From: Bradyrhizobium campsiandrae
GTDB taxonomy: Bacteria; Pseudomonadota; Alphaproteobacteria; Rhizobiales; Xanthobacteraceae
Direction: 5' to 3'
Assembly (NCBI RefSeq): GCF_014529705.1
Contig: NZ_JAANIH010000004.1
Location: 124,001-188,000 of the forward strand
Length of the DNA stretch: 64,000 bases
Made by a program: the position numbers and the translations under genes. Shown in pieces: positions 37,420 through 45,572 of the stretch. Under the pieces are notes generated by a model. It was not told where the DNA came from. It saw nothing but the letters and a program-made list of their open reading frames with translations, and searched no databases. How positions within the stretch are numbered: the first letter of the stretch is position 1; every line of letters starts with the position of its first letter.

Positions 37420-38127
37420 ATGGACCAGTTGAAGCGGCAGGCGGCGGCGCGCGCCCTGGAAGAGGTGCGTGACGGCATGCAGCTCGGCCTCGGGACCGGC
37501 TCGACCGCCAAGCATTTCGTCGAGCTGCTTGGCGCGCGCGTCGCCGCCGGTCTCAACGTCATCGGCGTGCCGACCTCCGAGGCGACCCGCGCTGACGCGG
37601 AGCGTTGCGGCGTGCCGCTGACCACGCTGGACGAGATCGACCATCTCGACATCACCGTGGATGGGGCCGACGAGATCGATCCCGACCTCAATCTGATCAA
37701 GGGCGGCGGCGGAGCTCTGCTGCGCGAGAAGATCGTGGCGGCCGCCTCGGATCGCATGATCGTGATTGCCGACGATACCAAATGGGTGCCGACGCTCGGC
37801 CGCTTTCCGCTGCCGATCGAGGTCATCCCGTTCGGGCTTGGCGCGACACGGCGGGCGATCGAGAAGGCATTTGCGCAATGCGGCGTTTCCGGGCAAATGG
37901 CGGTCCGCAGGGCCAAAGATGGCCACGTTTTCGTCACCGATGGCGGCCACTGGATCCTCGATGCCCAGCTCGGACGTATCGCGGATCCGGCCGGCCTCGC
38001 CAAGGCGCTGAGTGTGATTCCCGGCGTGGTCGAGCATGGCTTGTTCATCGGCTTGGCCAGCTCGGCCGTTTTGGCGGGTGGCGAGGGAATCCGCGTGATT
38101 GAACGGCGAAAGCCGAAAGGAGACTAG
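37420..38127 (+). CDS. rpiA: Ribose-5-phosphate isomerase A
   Basis: A 235-aa enzyme that interconverts ribose 5-phosphate and ribulose 5-phosphate. Signature blocks are [15 protein letters not shown] (phosphate binding), [11 protein letters not shown] with catalytic Asp/Glu, [15 protein letters not shown], and [16 protein letters not shown] 37420 follows AAGG at a five-base spacing; GTG 37414 is the alternative. Its stop is two bases before the start of the DUF2059 gene, so the pair is co-translated, and gor follows on the same strand. Confidence 0.94.
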   Translation: MDQLKRQAAARALEEVRDGMQLGLGTGSTAKHFVELLGARVAAGLNVIGVPTSEATRADAERCGVPLTTLDEIDHLDITVDGADEIDPDLNLIKGGGGALLREKIVAAASDRMIVIADDTKWVPTLGRFPLPIEVIPFGLGATRRAIEKAFAQCGVSGQMAVRRAKDGHVFVTDGGHWILDAQLGRIADPAGLAKALSVIPGVVEHGLFIGLASSAVLAGGEGIRVIERRKPKGD

Positions 38128-38129
38128 GA

Positions 38130-38651
38130 ATGAAGAGCGTTTTGAAATTCTTGCCGGCCGCGACCCTTGCTGTTGGCCTCGCCCTTTCGGCCGTGCCGGC
38201 CATGGCGCAGCAGCAGGGAGCACCGCCCAAGGCCTCGCCCGCGGCGATTGCGGCCGCCAAGGAGATCCTCCAGATCAAGAACGCCGGCGCGATGTATGCC
38301 GGCGCAGTGCCGGGCCTCGTCGACAAGACCAAGATCGCGCTGATCCAGCAGAACCTGAACTACCAGAAGGACCTCAACGAGGTCGCGCCGATCGTGGCCC
38401 AGCAGCTCCAGGGCCGGCAGAACGAGATCGGCGAAGGCATGGCGCAGATCTACGCCAGCGAGTTCACCGAGCAGGAACTCAAGGATCTCGTCACCTTCTA
38501 CAAGTCGCCGCTCGGCCAGAAGCTGATCAACTCGGAGCCGCGTGCCATTGGGCTCAGCATGGCCTTCATGAACTCCTGGGCCCAGAACTTCTCCGAGACC
38601 GTGATGGGCGCCTTCCGCGCCGAGATGCGCAAGCGTGGCAAGGAAATCTGA
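38130..38651 (+). CDS. DUF2059 domain exported protein
   Basis: A 173-aa protein with a signal peptide (about 1-26, ending AMA-Q), so periplasmic. The mature part is helical and matches the DUF2059 pattern: QIYASEFTEQELKDLVTFYKSPLGQKLINSEP. The function of DUF2059 is unknown. It lies two bases after rpiA and 47 bases before gor, hence probably part of one operon. Confidence 0.88.
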   Translation: MKSVLKFLPAATLAVGLALSAVPAMAQQQGAPPKASPAAIAAAKEILQIKNAGAMYAGAVPGLVDKTKIALIQQNLNYQKDLNEVAPIVAQQLQGRQNEIGEGMAQIYASEFTEQELKDLVTFYKSPLGQKLINSEPRAIGLSMAFMNSWAQNFSETVMGAFRAEMRKRGKEI

Positions 38652-38698
38652 CCGTACCTATCTGTCGAGATAGTCCTTGAGAGAGGTCGGAGTGAACC

Positions 38699-40087
38699 AT
38701 GGCTGAATTCGACGTCGACCTCTTTGTCATCGGTGGCGGTTCGGGCGGCGTGCGTGCCGCCCGCATCGCAGCCGGCTACGGTGCCCGCGTGATGATCGCG
38801 GAAGAGTACCGCATGGGCGGCACCTGTGTGATCCGCGGCTGCGTGCCCAAGAAGCTGTTCGTGATCGGCTCGCATTTCCGCCAGGAGCTGGAAGACGCCG
38901 CCGGCTTCGGCTGGACCGTTCCGCCCGCGAGCTTCGACTGGCCGACGCTGATCGCCAACAAGGACAAGGAGATCGCGCGGCTGGAGGCGGCCTACACCAC
39001 CAATGTCGAGAAGTCGGGCGCGCAGATCGTCAAGAGCCGCGCGGTGATCGAGGACAAGCACACCGTCCGCCTGCTCGAGAACGATCGGAAGATCACCGCA
39101 AAGTACATCCTGATCGCCACCGGCGGCGCGCCCAATCACGGCGCTTCGATCCCCGGGATCGAGCATGTGATCTCCTCCAACGAAGCGTTTCATCTGAAGA
39201 AGCTGCCGAAGCGGATCGTGATCCAGGGTGGCGGTTACATCGCGCTCGAATTCGCCGGCATCTTCGCCGGCTTCGGCTCCGACGTTACCGTGATCTATCG
39301 CGGCGACAACATCCTGCGTGGCTTCGACGAGGATGTCCGCAGCCATGTCCGCTCCGAGATGGAGAAGCAGGGTATCACCATCCTCACCGGCTGCACGGTC
39401 GCGAAGGTCGATCGCCACGGCGAGGAGTTCACCACGCATCTGTCGAACGGATCGAGCATCGCCTCCGATCAGGTCATGTTCGCGATCGGGCGCCATCCCA
39501 ACGTCGCCAATCTCGGCCTCGAAAAGGCGGGTGTGGCCATCAACCCGAACAACGGCGGCATCGCGGTCGATCCTTTCTCCAAGAGCTCGGTCGACAGCAT
39601 CTACGCGATCGGCGACGTCACCCATCGCTTCAACCTGACGCCGGTCGCGATCCGCGAAGGCCATGCCTTTGCCGACACCGTGTTCGGCAAGCGCAGCGTG
39701 CAGGTCGATCATGCCAGCATCCCGACCGCGGTGTTCTCGCAGCCGGAGGTCGGCACGGTCGGCCTGACCGAAACCGAAGCGCGCGCGCAGTTCAGCCACG
39801 TCGACATCTACAAGACGACGTTCCGTCCCATCAAGGCGACCATGTCCGGCCGCGACACCCGCGTGCTGATGAAGCTCGTCGTCGACGGATCGACCGATCG
39901 CGTGCTCGGCTGCCACATCGTCGGCGATTGCGCCGCCGAGGTGACGCAAGTCGTCGCCATCGCCGTGAAGATGAAGGCGACGAAAGCCGATTTCGACGCG
40001 ACCATTGCGCTGCATCCGACCGCGGCCGAGGAGCTGGTGACGATGCGTACCCCGACCGCGCGTCACGTCCGCCAGGCGGCGGAGTAG
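38699..40087 (+). CDS. gor: Glutathione-disulfide reductase
   Basis: A 462-aa flavoenzyme. FAD motif GGGSGGVRAA is at about 12-21, the redox-active disulfide C43-C48 lies in GGTCVIRGCVPKK, an NADPH-binding Rossmann motif is QGGGYIALEFAG, and the dimer interface carries the active His in LHPTAAEE at the C-terminus. The CVIRGC spacing with the following KKL distinguishes glutathione reductase from lipoamide dehydrogenase. It reduces glutathione disulfide with NADPH, for which rpiA upstream belongs to the supplying pentose phosphate pathway. Confidence 0.94.
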   Translation: MAEFDVDLFVIGGGSGGVRAARIAAGYGARVMIAEEYRMGGTCVIRGCVPKKLFVIGSHFRQELEDAAGFGWTVPPASFDWPTLIANKDKEIARLEAAYTTNVEKSGAQIVKSRAVIEDKHTVRLLENDRKITAKYILIATGGAPNHGASIPGIEHVISSNEAFHLKKLPKRIVIQGGGYIALEFAGIFAGFGSDVTVIYRGDNILRGFDEDVRSHVRSEMEKQGITILTGCTVAKVDRHGEEFTTHLSNGSSIASDQVMFAIGRHPNVANLGLEKAGVAINPNNGGIAVDPFSKSSVDSIYAIGDVTHRFNLTPVAIREGHAFADTVFGKRSVQVDHASIPTAVFSQPEVGTVGLTETEARAQFSHVDIYKTTFRPIKATMSGRDTRVLMKLVVDGSTDRVLGCHIVGDCAAEVTQVVAIAVKMKATKADFDATIALHPTAAEELVTMRTPTARHVRQAAE

Positions 40088-40096
40088 GCGCGGTTG

Positions 40097-40124
40097 CTTC
40101 ACCTCTCCCTGCCGGAGAGTGAAG
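40097..40124. terminator. Hairpin after gor, possible terminator
   Basis: CTTCAC-C-TCTCC and GGAGA-GTGAAG pair with one bulged C, nine bases after the gor stop. No T-run follows. Similar sequences occur as dispersed fragments in related genomes, so this could also be repeat debris. Confidence 0.35.
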
Positions 40125-40156
40125 AACCCCGCGGACTTGTCAGATACGGAATGCGC

Positions 40157-41296
40157 TCAGCCGTACAGATATCCGACCGGCTTGCCTTCGGTGCGCAGCG
40201 GACGAATGTCTCTCTGGGTGATGATCTGACCGGCAAGGCCATCGATCTCGTCGCGCTGCGTCGGCGTCCAGCTGCGAAGCTCGTTCATGCCCTTGAGCAG
40301 GCCGAGGCGGAGGACCTGCGTGTTCTCGCCGACTCCGATGAGGCTGACGGAGTCCTTGCCCGCCGTCACCACGTCGCCGGCGGAGAGCTCGAAGCTCTCG
40401 CCGGACCTCTTCCTGAACTCGGCCGTGCCGCGAATGACGCGATAGATCACGACCTCGCCCTTGGCGAAACAGGTCGCGTCCGCGGCCGCGGACGTGCTCT
40501 TCGGCAGCAGCGCGTGCCCATGCGGATCAGTTGCGATGACGTGGCCGGTCACGAGATGACCGCTCGGAATCTCGATGCCGATGTCGCGCACGTAAACCTG
40601 CAGGGCTGATTTGACCGAACCGTCGGTGAGCGGCTTGTATAGCGCGTCCAGCGCGAGCGGATCCTGCAGCCAGAAGCCGGCATCGGCGGGACGATCATGC
40701 AGCGGGTGGCTCCAGGCTATGCGCGGCGTTTCGTCTTCGTTGATCTGGTCCGGTCCGACGATGGTCGGGTTTGGGAAGGTGGTGGGATCGGTGATGAAGG
40801 CTTCGAGGAATTTGCCGGAATAGCCCATCGAGATCGGATCCGGCACCACCGTCTGCGGCGTCTTCAAATTCTCTTCCGTCGACAGGCCAGACCAGGTGTA
40901 GAACAGCTGGCGATGCACGATCGCGCTTTGCAGCATCACCGCGCCGGGGCCGACATTGTACCAGCGCCCGTCATAGTCGAAGGTGAACGCGCCCGAGGTG
41001 ACGAGCACGAGCTGAAAGCCGCCGGGCGGCAGATGCAGATGGAAGTCGGTGGGGCCGGTGTCGGGGCGGTAGATCGGCAGGTTGGTTGCGACTTCGTGGA
41101 GCAGGAAAGTCTCGTTGTTGGCGTGAAAGCCTTCGTTGGCGCGATTGTAGAGCGCCTGTGGGCGGTACGTCGCCTCGAACTTCGCGTTCCGGTCGCGATC
41201 GATCGCGACGAAGTCCTTGTCGTTGAGGCGGAGCGGCGCGCCATTCGGATGGGTGAGGCCGGTGGTCTTGAGATCGCCCGCAGCATGCACGTTCAT
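40157..41296 (-). CDS. Cupin-fold protein of unknown function
   Basis: A 379-aa cytosolic protein with at least two cupin-like modules. The first contains FHLHLPPGGFQLVLVTSGAFTFDYDG then a YNVGPGAVMLQSAIVHRQL strand pair; the second contains CFAKGEVVIYRVIRGTAEF and SFELSAGDVVTAGKDS. His residues in the first module (H84, H86 approximately) could bind a metal. Overall layout recalls bicupin dioxygenases such as homogentisate dioxygenase, but I see no diagnostic motif. No signal peptide. GGAGAA precedes ATG 41296. It is convergent with gor. Confidence 0.7.
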   Translation of the reverse strand: MNVHAAGDLKTTGLTHPNGAPLRLNDKDFVAIDRDRNAKFEATYRPQALYNRANEGFHANNETFLLHEVATNLPIYRPDTGPTDFHLHLPPGGFQLVLVTSGAFTFDYDGRWYNVGPGAVMLQSAIVHRQLFYTWSGLSTEENLKTPQTVVPDPISMGYSGKFLEAFITDPTTFPNPTIVGPDQINEDETPRIAWSHPLHDRPADAGFWLQDPLALDALYKPLTDGSVKSALQVYVRDIGIEIPSGHLVTGHVIATDPHGHALLPKSTSAAADATCFAKGEVVIYRVIRGTAEFRKRSGESFELSAGDVVTAGKDSVSLIGVGENTQVLRLGLLKGMNELRSWTPTQRDEIDGLAGQIITQRDIRPLRTEGKPVGYLYG

Positions 41297-41640
41297 GACG
41301 TTCTCCGCTCAGCGCCATTGCCAGCTCGCGACGTCGTTGCGAATTTCGGGCCAGTTGGTTGACGCAGGCTCCAGGGGCGGCCTGGGCCGCGAGGCGGCGA
41401 ACCGCGCGGATAAGAAATCCGGTGGTTGCACGGGAGCTTAGATCGCCTTCCCGATCGGATCCTCCGACGATCTCACGGCGCCGCACGAGCTCGGGACGGC
41501 AGCCACGGCTTGTCTAATTTGTCAGCAAGCATCGCCAATGCGCGTGCAGCGGCGCCGACGACAGATCAGAGCGACCGGCCGGACCGATTGACAATATGTT
41601 CATGATTTGTTCTTATGCTGTCACCGAGAGGGAGGCAGTC
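41297..41640. other. 344-bp divergent intergenic region
   Basis: The gap between the divergent cupin gene and the 102-aa gene. The right end holds a sigma-70-like promoter with an embedded LexA box (41588-41616). The rest has low similarity to anything I recognise, except that 41399-41423 (GCGGCGAACCGCGCGGATAA and following) recalls a sequence at about 55160, which suggests remnants of a shared element. Confidence 0.4.
41588..41616 (+). promoter_or_regulatory. Sigma-70-type promoter containing a LexA (SOS) box
   Basis: A perfect -35 TTGACA (41588-41593), a 17-bp spacer and a -10 TCTTAT (41611-41616). The spacer carries GTTC-ATGATTT-GTTC (41598-41612), the exact direct repeat GTTC-N7-GTTC recognised by alphaproteobacterial LexA. 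Binding there would block RNA polymerase, so the downstream gene is probably induced by DNA damage. Confidence 0.65.
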
Positions 41641-41949
41641 ATGGACAACCGCATCAACGACATCCGCAAGACCATCAGGGCGCTGCGCGTCAGCATGCGC
41701 GAGGCCGAGGCGATCATGCATGAGCAGATCAACCGCGATGAGGACTGCAGCTTCGTGGCGCAGGAGGTCATGAAGATGCGTTCGGTCATGAGCCTGCTCG
41801 TGAAGGAGCGCGCCGCCCTTGGCGATCACGAGCCGATCGTCGTGAGCAGCTTCTTCATCCCGCGGCGCCGGCCGGCGCGAAAGCCGGTCATGGCTCTCTC
41901 CCCATCCGCCGATTCCGTGTTCCGCCCGCGCCTTGTGGCGCGGGTTTGA
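41641..41949 (+). CDS. Small helical protein, probably SOS-induced, unknown function
   Basis: A 102-aa protein I do not recognise. Residues 1-65 look like two long amphipathic helices (RINDIRKTIRALRVSMREAE, then CSFVAQEVMKMRSVMSLLVKE), likely an antiparallel helical hairpin or coiled coil. The C-terminus is basic and Pro/Arg-rich (IPRRRPARKP). GGAGG lies six bases before ATG 41641. The LexA box in its promoter is the best clue to its role, in the DNA-damage response; a DNA-binding or inhibitor role is only a guess. It is convergent with a zinc-ribbon mini-gene. Confidence 0.75.
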   Translation: MDNRINDIRKTIRALRVSMREAEAIMHEQINRDEDCSFVAQEVMKMRSVMSLLVKERAALGDHEPIVVSSFFIPRRRPARKPVMALSPSADSVFRPRLVARV

Positions 41950-41962
41950 GGCGGAGTGCGGC

Positions 41963-42148
41963 TCAGTCAAACGCGTGAGGCGCGGCCCGATTGGGTTTGC
42001 CGGCAGGGCTGTCCGCCCACTTCGCCATTTCCATGGTCCGCGCGTCGACGCCTTCGCACCAGAAGCAGTTCGGCCGCGCGCGGCCCTTGTCGGACAGGAT
42101 CGGGACCAGGCTGTGGCCGCAACCGGTGCACCAGGCGATGTCGGTCAT
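41963..42148 (-). CDS. 61-aa zinc-ribbon protein
   Basis: A small protein with two CxxC pairs: CTGC at 7-10 and CFWC at 28-31, a classic zinc ribbon. The remainder is polar. GAGGA lies five bases before ATG 42148. Such mini-proteins often bind nucleic acid or an RNA polymerase partner, but nothing in the sequence proves it. It is convergent with the LexA-box gene, 13 bp apart. Confidence 0.75.
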   Translation of the reverse strand: MTDIAWCTGCGHSLVPILSDKGRARPNCFWCEGVDARTMEMAKWADSPAGKPNRAAPHAFD

Positions 42149-42212
42149 GCATTCCTCGATGGACGTATCTGATTTGGAAATGACGTTCTCGTTGGCGAAG
42201 CTTGCGCGAGCG

Positions 42213-43442
42213 CTATGACGGCGCGGGAGCGCTTCGGCCGGTGGGCGCGCTCAGCTCCGACACCGTCGATGTAGCGATCCAGCGTGACACGGCTGTGATG
42301 TCGTCGCCGTTGTCGCGATAGGCGCGAAGCTGGAACTCGGCCGAGCTGCCGCGCTCCACGATGGTGCGGCAATGGTCGATCTGGGCGGCACAGCCCAATG
42401 CGTCCGCGTCGCCCGCGGTATCCTCGATGATTCGGGACAGCATCTCCGAGATCGTGAGCGGTCCGTCCCTGGAGGCGAAGATGCAATCGGTGCCGTAGCG
42501 CTGCGCGCGCCATTTGTTCTCGACCGCAATGGCGCGCTCGACCACGGTGACCTCCTTCGACAGATGAGGCCGCAGATAGAGGTGGCGCGTCAGGCAGCGG
42601 TAGAGCGAGGCGATCGCGACGGCGTCCTCGATCAGGGTGCAGGTATCGGGCGCGCGAAGCTCCAGCGTCGGGTGCTTCATGGACGGGCGCATCGCCCACC
42701 AGATGTGGCTCTCGTCGGGAATCACGCCGGAGCGCTGCAGGGCGCCGACATATTCGTCGTAGTCCTGCCTGTTTTCGAACAGCTCGGGCAGGCCGGTGCG
42801 CGGCAGCTCGGAATAGGCCGCCAGACGATAGCCCTTGAGTCCGGTCTTGTGCGAATTCCAGAACGGCGAGGACGCCGCCAGCGCGATGAACAGCGGCAGA
42901 TGCGGCAGCATGGCCCGCATCACTGCCATCCGTTTCTCGGGATCGGGCAGTTGGACATGCACATGCATGCCGCACATCATGTTGCGGTGGCCGATGCTGC
43001 GCAGGTCCTCGATCATCTCCTCATAGCGCGGCTTCGGGCTCGGCTGCGACATGCGCCAGACGGCGGTCGGATGCGTGCCGCAGGCCATGATCACAAAACC
43101 GTATTGGGCGGCGACGTTGGCGACCTCGCGGCGCAGGAATCTCAGCTCCTCCTGCGCGTCATTGACGTCGACGTGAATGTTGGTGGCGACTTCGAGCTGG
43201 GATTGCAGCATCTCGCGCATGGCCTGGCCACCGGTCGACCAGCTCGCCGATTCGAACAGCGCGTCGGGAGTCTGGATCGCGACCTCCAGGGTGCGGCGGT
43301 CGGCAAGGAAATATTCCTCCTCGATGCCGAAGGAATATTCGGCCGCCTTGCCGCGTCCGCCGGCAGAGCGAATGACGAGATGCTGCCTGTCATCGGAGGC
43401 GTCCAGTCGCAGCAGTTTCAAAACGTCCGAAGCCAATGTCAT
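42213..43442 (-). CDS. Carboxylate-amine ligase, YbdK type (glutamate-cysteine ligase-like)
   Basis: A 409-aa cytosolic ATP-dependent ligase of the GCS2 family. The N-terminal EYSFGIEEEYFL block (about 35-46) holds metal- and substrate-binding glutamates, and CGMHVHVQLPDPEKR and APDTCTLIEDAVAIASLYR are further family signatures. YbdK enzymes show weak gamma-glutamylcysteine formation, but their true substrates are often unknown. ATG 43442 is the first start after the upstream stop. It is divergent from nhaA. Confidence 0.88.
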   Translation of the reverse strand: MTLASDVLKLLRLDASDDRQHLVIRSAGGRGKAAEYSFGIEEEYFLADRRTLEVAIQTPDALFESASWSTGGQAMREMLQSQLEVATNIHVDVNDAQEELRFLRREVANVAAQYGFVIMACGTHPTAVWRMSQPSPKPRYEEMIEDLRSIGHRNMMCGMHVHVQLPDPEKRMAVMRAMLPHLPLFIALAASSPFWNSHKTGLKGYRLAAYSELPRTGLPELFENRQDYDEYVGALQRSGVIPDESHIWWAMRPSMKHPTLELRAPDTCTLIEDAVAIASLYRCLTRHLYLRPHLSKEVTVVERAIAVENKWRAQRYGTDCIFASRDGPLTISEMLSRIIEDTAGDADALGCAAQIDHCRTIVERGSSAEFQLRAYRDNGDDITAVSRWIATSTVSELSAPTGRSAPAPS

Positions 43443-43693
43443 CGAGCCACCCGGCGGCCATTACCTGCGGGCAATAATCCGTCGCACCGGGGCCGGTTCC
43501 GCCTCGGCCCCACCGGAAATTGCAAAGTCGTACGGAACAATTGTCGCACCCGGACGCGCGCGCAATCGGGACGTGGCTCGGCCCCACGGGTTGCGCTCAT
43601 CTCGCCGCCGTGTAGAACAGGCGCGGGTGCTCGCTGCATGTGGCAGCGACAGGTCAAGCGATGGTCGGGCCGCCACGCAGGATGCGTGCGCCC

Positions 43694-44929
43694 ATGAATG
43701 ATCAATTGCCCGGCCGGCACCTGGCCAAGTCCCCGCTTTTCGTCGCGCGAGCGCTCTCCACGCTCCGGCACTTTCTGCACGTCGAGGCCGTCAGCGGCGT
43801 CGTGCTGCTGCTGGCTGCGGCTGCCGCACTGCTGTGGGCCAACTCGTCCTTCGCCCATTCGTATCACGAGGCCTGGAACCTTCCGGTTTCGCTTCATCTC
43901 GGCGGGTTTGCCTTCGTCAGACCGCTGCATTTCTGGATCAACGATGCGTTGATGACGATCTTCTTCCTGGTCGTCGGCATGGAGATCCGTCGGCAAATCC
44001 ACGAGGGCGCACTGAGCCGATTCGATCAGGCGATTCTGCCGGTGCTGGCGGCCGTCGGCGGTGTGGTCGTTCCGGCGCTGATCTATTTGAGTTTCAACGC
44101 TGTCACGGAACGCAGCCAGGGCTGGGCGATCCCGACCGCGACGGATATCGCCTTTGCGGTCGGCGTGCTCGCGCTGCTCGGACGATCGATTCCCGGCAAT
44201 GTGCGGGTGTTTCTACTGGCGCTCGCCATCATCGACGACATCATCGCGGTTCTCATCATCGCGCTGTTCTACAGCAGCGGACTTGATCCCCATGGTTTCG
44301 TCGTCGCCTCGTTCGGCGTGCTGATGGCGCTCGGAATGCAGCGGCTGGGCTTCGTCTCCGCGTTTGCCTATGTGCTGCCCGCCTTTATCGTGTGGGCCGG
44401 GCTCCTCATGGCTGGCGTCCATCCGACGCTTGCGGGCGTCGTGCTGGGCTTGATCACGCCGGTCCGCTCGGCACAGCCCGAGATCGCACCGCCCGTCATC
44501 CGCGTCGAGGCTGCGCTGCATCCCTGGGTCGCTTACGCCATCATGCCGCTGTTCGCGCTGGCCAATGCCGGCGTTGATCTGCGCAGCGGCGAGTTCATCG
44601 GCGGCGCCCAATTCGTGACGCTGGGAATCGGGCTTGCGCTGTGCGCGGGAAAGCCGATCGGCGTGATCGGGGCGACCTGGCTTGCAGTGCGCCTGGGCGG
44701 ATGCCGGCTGGCGCCTGATGTGACCTGGGCGGGCATTGGCCTGATCGGACTCCTTGCCGGAATCGGTTTCACCATGTCGATCTTCATCGCCATGCTCGCG
44801 TTCACCGATGAGAGATTGCAGGACGCAGCGAAGTTCGGCGTGCTGCTCGGCTCGCTGATCTCGGTGACGCTCGGCCTCGGATGGGGTGCGGAATACGCCC
44901 AGCGGCAGCGCGCGCCGGGCGATTGCTGA
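43694..44929 (+). CDS. nhaA: Na+/H+ antiporter NhaA
   Basis: A 411-aa membrane antiporter. The ion-binding aspartates correspond to [16 protein letters not shown] and the pair in [17 protein letters not shown], which together with the [17 protein letters not shown] block [14 protein letters not shown] define NhaA. It exports Na+ against two protons at alkaline pH. ATG 43694 (MNDQLPG) is preferred over ATG 43682 because of start spacing. The window thus carries two unrelated Na+/H+ antiporters, NhaA here and NhaD at 1.1 kb. Confidence 0.92.
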   Translation: MNDQLPGRHLAKSPLFVARALSTLRHFLHVEAVSGVVLLLAAAAALLWANSSFAHSYHEAWNLPVSLHLGGFAFVRPLHFWINDALMTIFFLVVGMEIRRQIHEGALSRFDQAILPVLAAVGGVVVPALIYLSFNAVTERSQGWAIPTATDIAFAVGVLALLGRSIPGNVRVFLLALAIIDDIIAVLIIALFYSSGLDPHGFVVASFGVLMALGMQRLGFVSAFAYVLPAFIVWAGLLMAGVHPTLAGVVLGLITPVRSAQPEIAPPVIRVEAALHPWVAYAIMPLFALANAGVDLRSGEFIGGAQFVTLGIGLALCAGKPIGVIGATWLAVRLGGCRLAPDVTWAGIGLIGLLAGIGFTMSIFIAMLAFTDERLQDAAKFGVLLGSLISVTLGLGWGAEYAQRQRAPGDC

Positions 44930-44962
44930 CGCGGCGCTGCGGCTGCGTCAATGGCAGCGGGA

Positions 44963-45556
44963 TCAATGTTCGCCCAGCGTTTCGACGTAGGCCTTGCCGT
45001 AGGGATAAAAGTGCTCCTTGCGGCCCTGATCCCAGAGCGCCCTGAAGCCCGGCGCGGTGATGTCCCAATCCGGACGGCAGATCATGCTGACCGCCCTGAG
45101 ATCCTGGCGAAGCTCCTCGACGGTGGGACGTCCGAAGAACCAGTAGCCATTGTAGATCTTGTGGATGCGCAAGGAGGGCTCGAGCACGATGACATGCGGG
45201 ATCATCGGGTTGTGGACGGGATCGGTGTATTCGGCGATGTCGAGATCCTTCTGGATGATCCGCCTGGAATCTGACAGGAACGGCCAATGCGCGCCGGCGC
45301 CGGTTCGGTATTCGTTGGTCTGGGTGATGGTGTCGGTGGTGATCGTGACCAGCCGGCAATAACCGACCTCCATCTCCCGATGAAGCTGCAACAGGCCTTC
45401 GGTCTGGCGGCGGTCCTTTGGACAGAAGCCGCCACGGCCGAGCACGAGCACCATCGGGCCGCCGCCCTGCAATTCGGAGAGCTTGCGGTGCTTTCCGGTG
45501 TGGTCGCTGAGCTCGTAATCCGGGAAGGTCGCCCCCGGCACCATGTCAGTTCGCAT
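44963..45556 (-). CDS. Redoxin/AhpC-TSA-like protein with a single cysteine motif
   Basis: A 197-aa protein with a thioredoxin-like fold. The sequence GRGGFCPKDRRQ (C45) resembles the peroxiredoxin-like DUF899/redoxin group; there is no CxxC motif and no resolving Cys is obvious. The mid-section NPMIPHVIVLEPSLRIHKIYNGYWFFGRP is typical of that group. A peroxide- or disulfide-reducing role is inferred. AGGAGAG precedes ATG 45556. The reductase-ferredoxin fusion gene ends 16 bp before this start, so these two are likely one transcript. Confidence 0.8.
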   Translation of the reverse strand: MRTDMVPGATFPDYELSDHTGKHRKLSELQGGGPMVLVLGRGGFCPKDRRQTEGLLQLHREMEVGYCRLVTITTDTITQTNEYRTGAGAHWPFLSDSRRIIQKDLDIAEYTDPVHNPMIPHVIVLEPSLRIHKIYNGYWFFGRPTVEELRQDLRAVSMICRPDWDITAPGFRALWDQGRKEHFYPYGKAYVETLGEH

Positions 45557-45572
45557 CAGGCTCTCCTGTGTC

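Noticed and set aside
41217..41441. Possible small plus-strand gene of 74 aa
   Set aside because: It overlaps the start of the cupin gene on the other strand, has no ribosome binding site and no family similarity.
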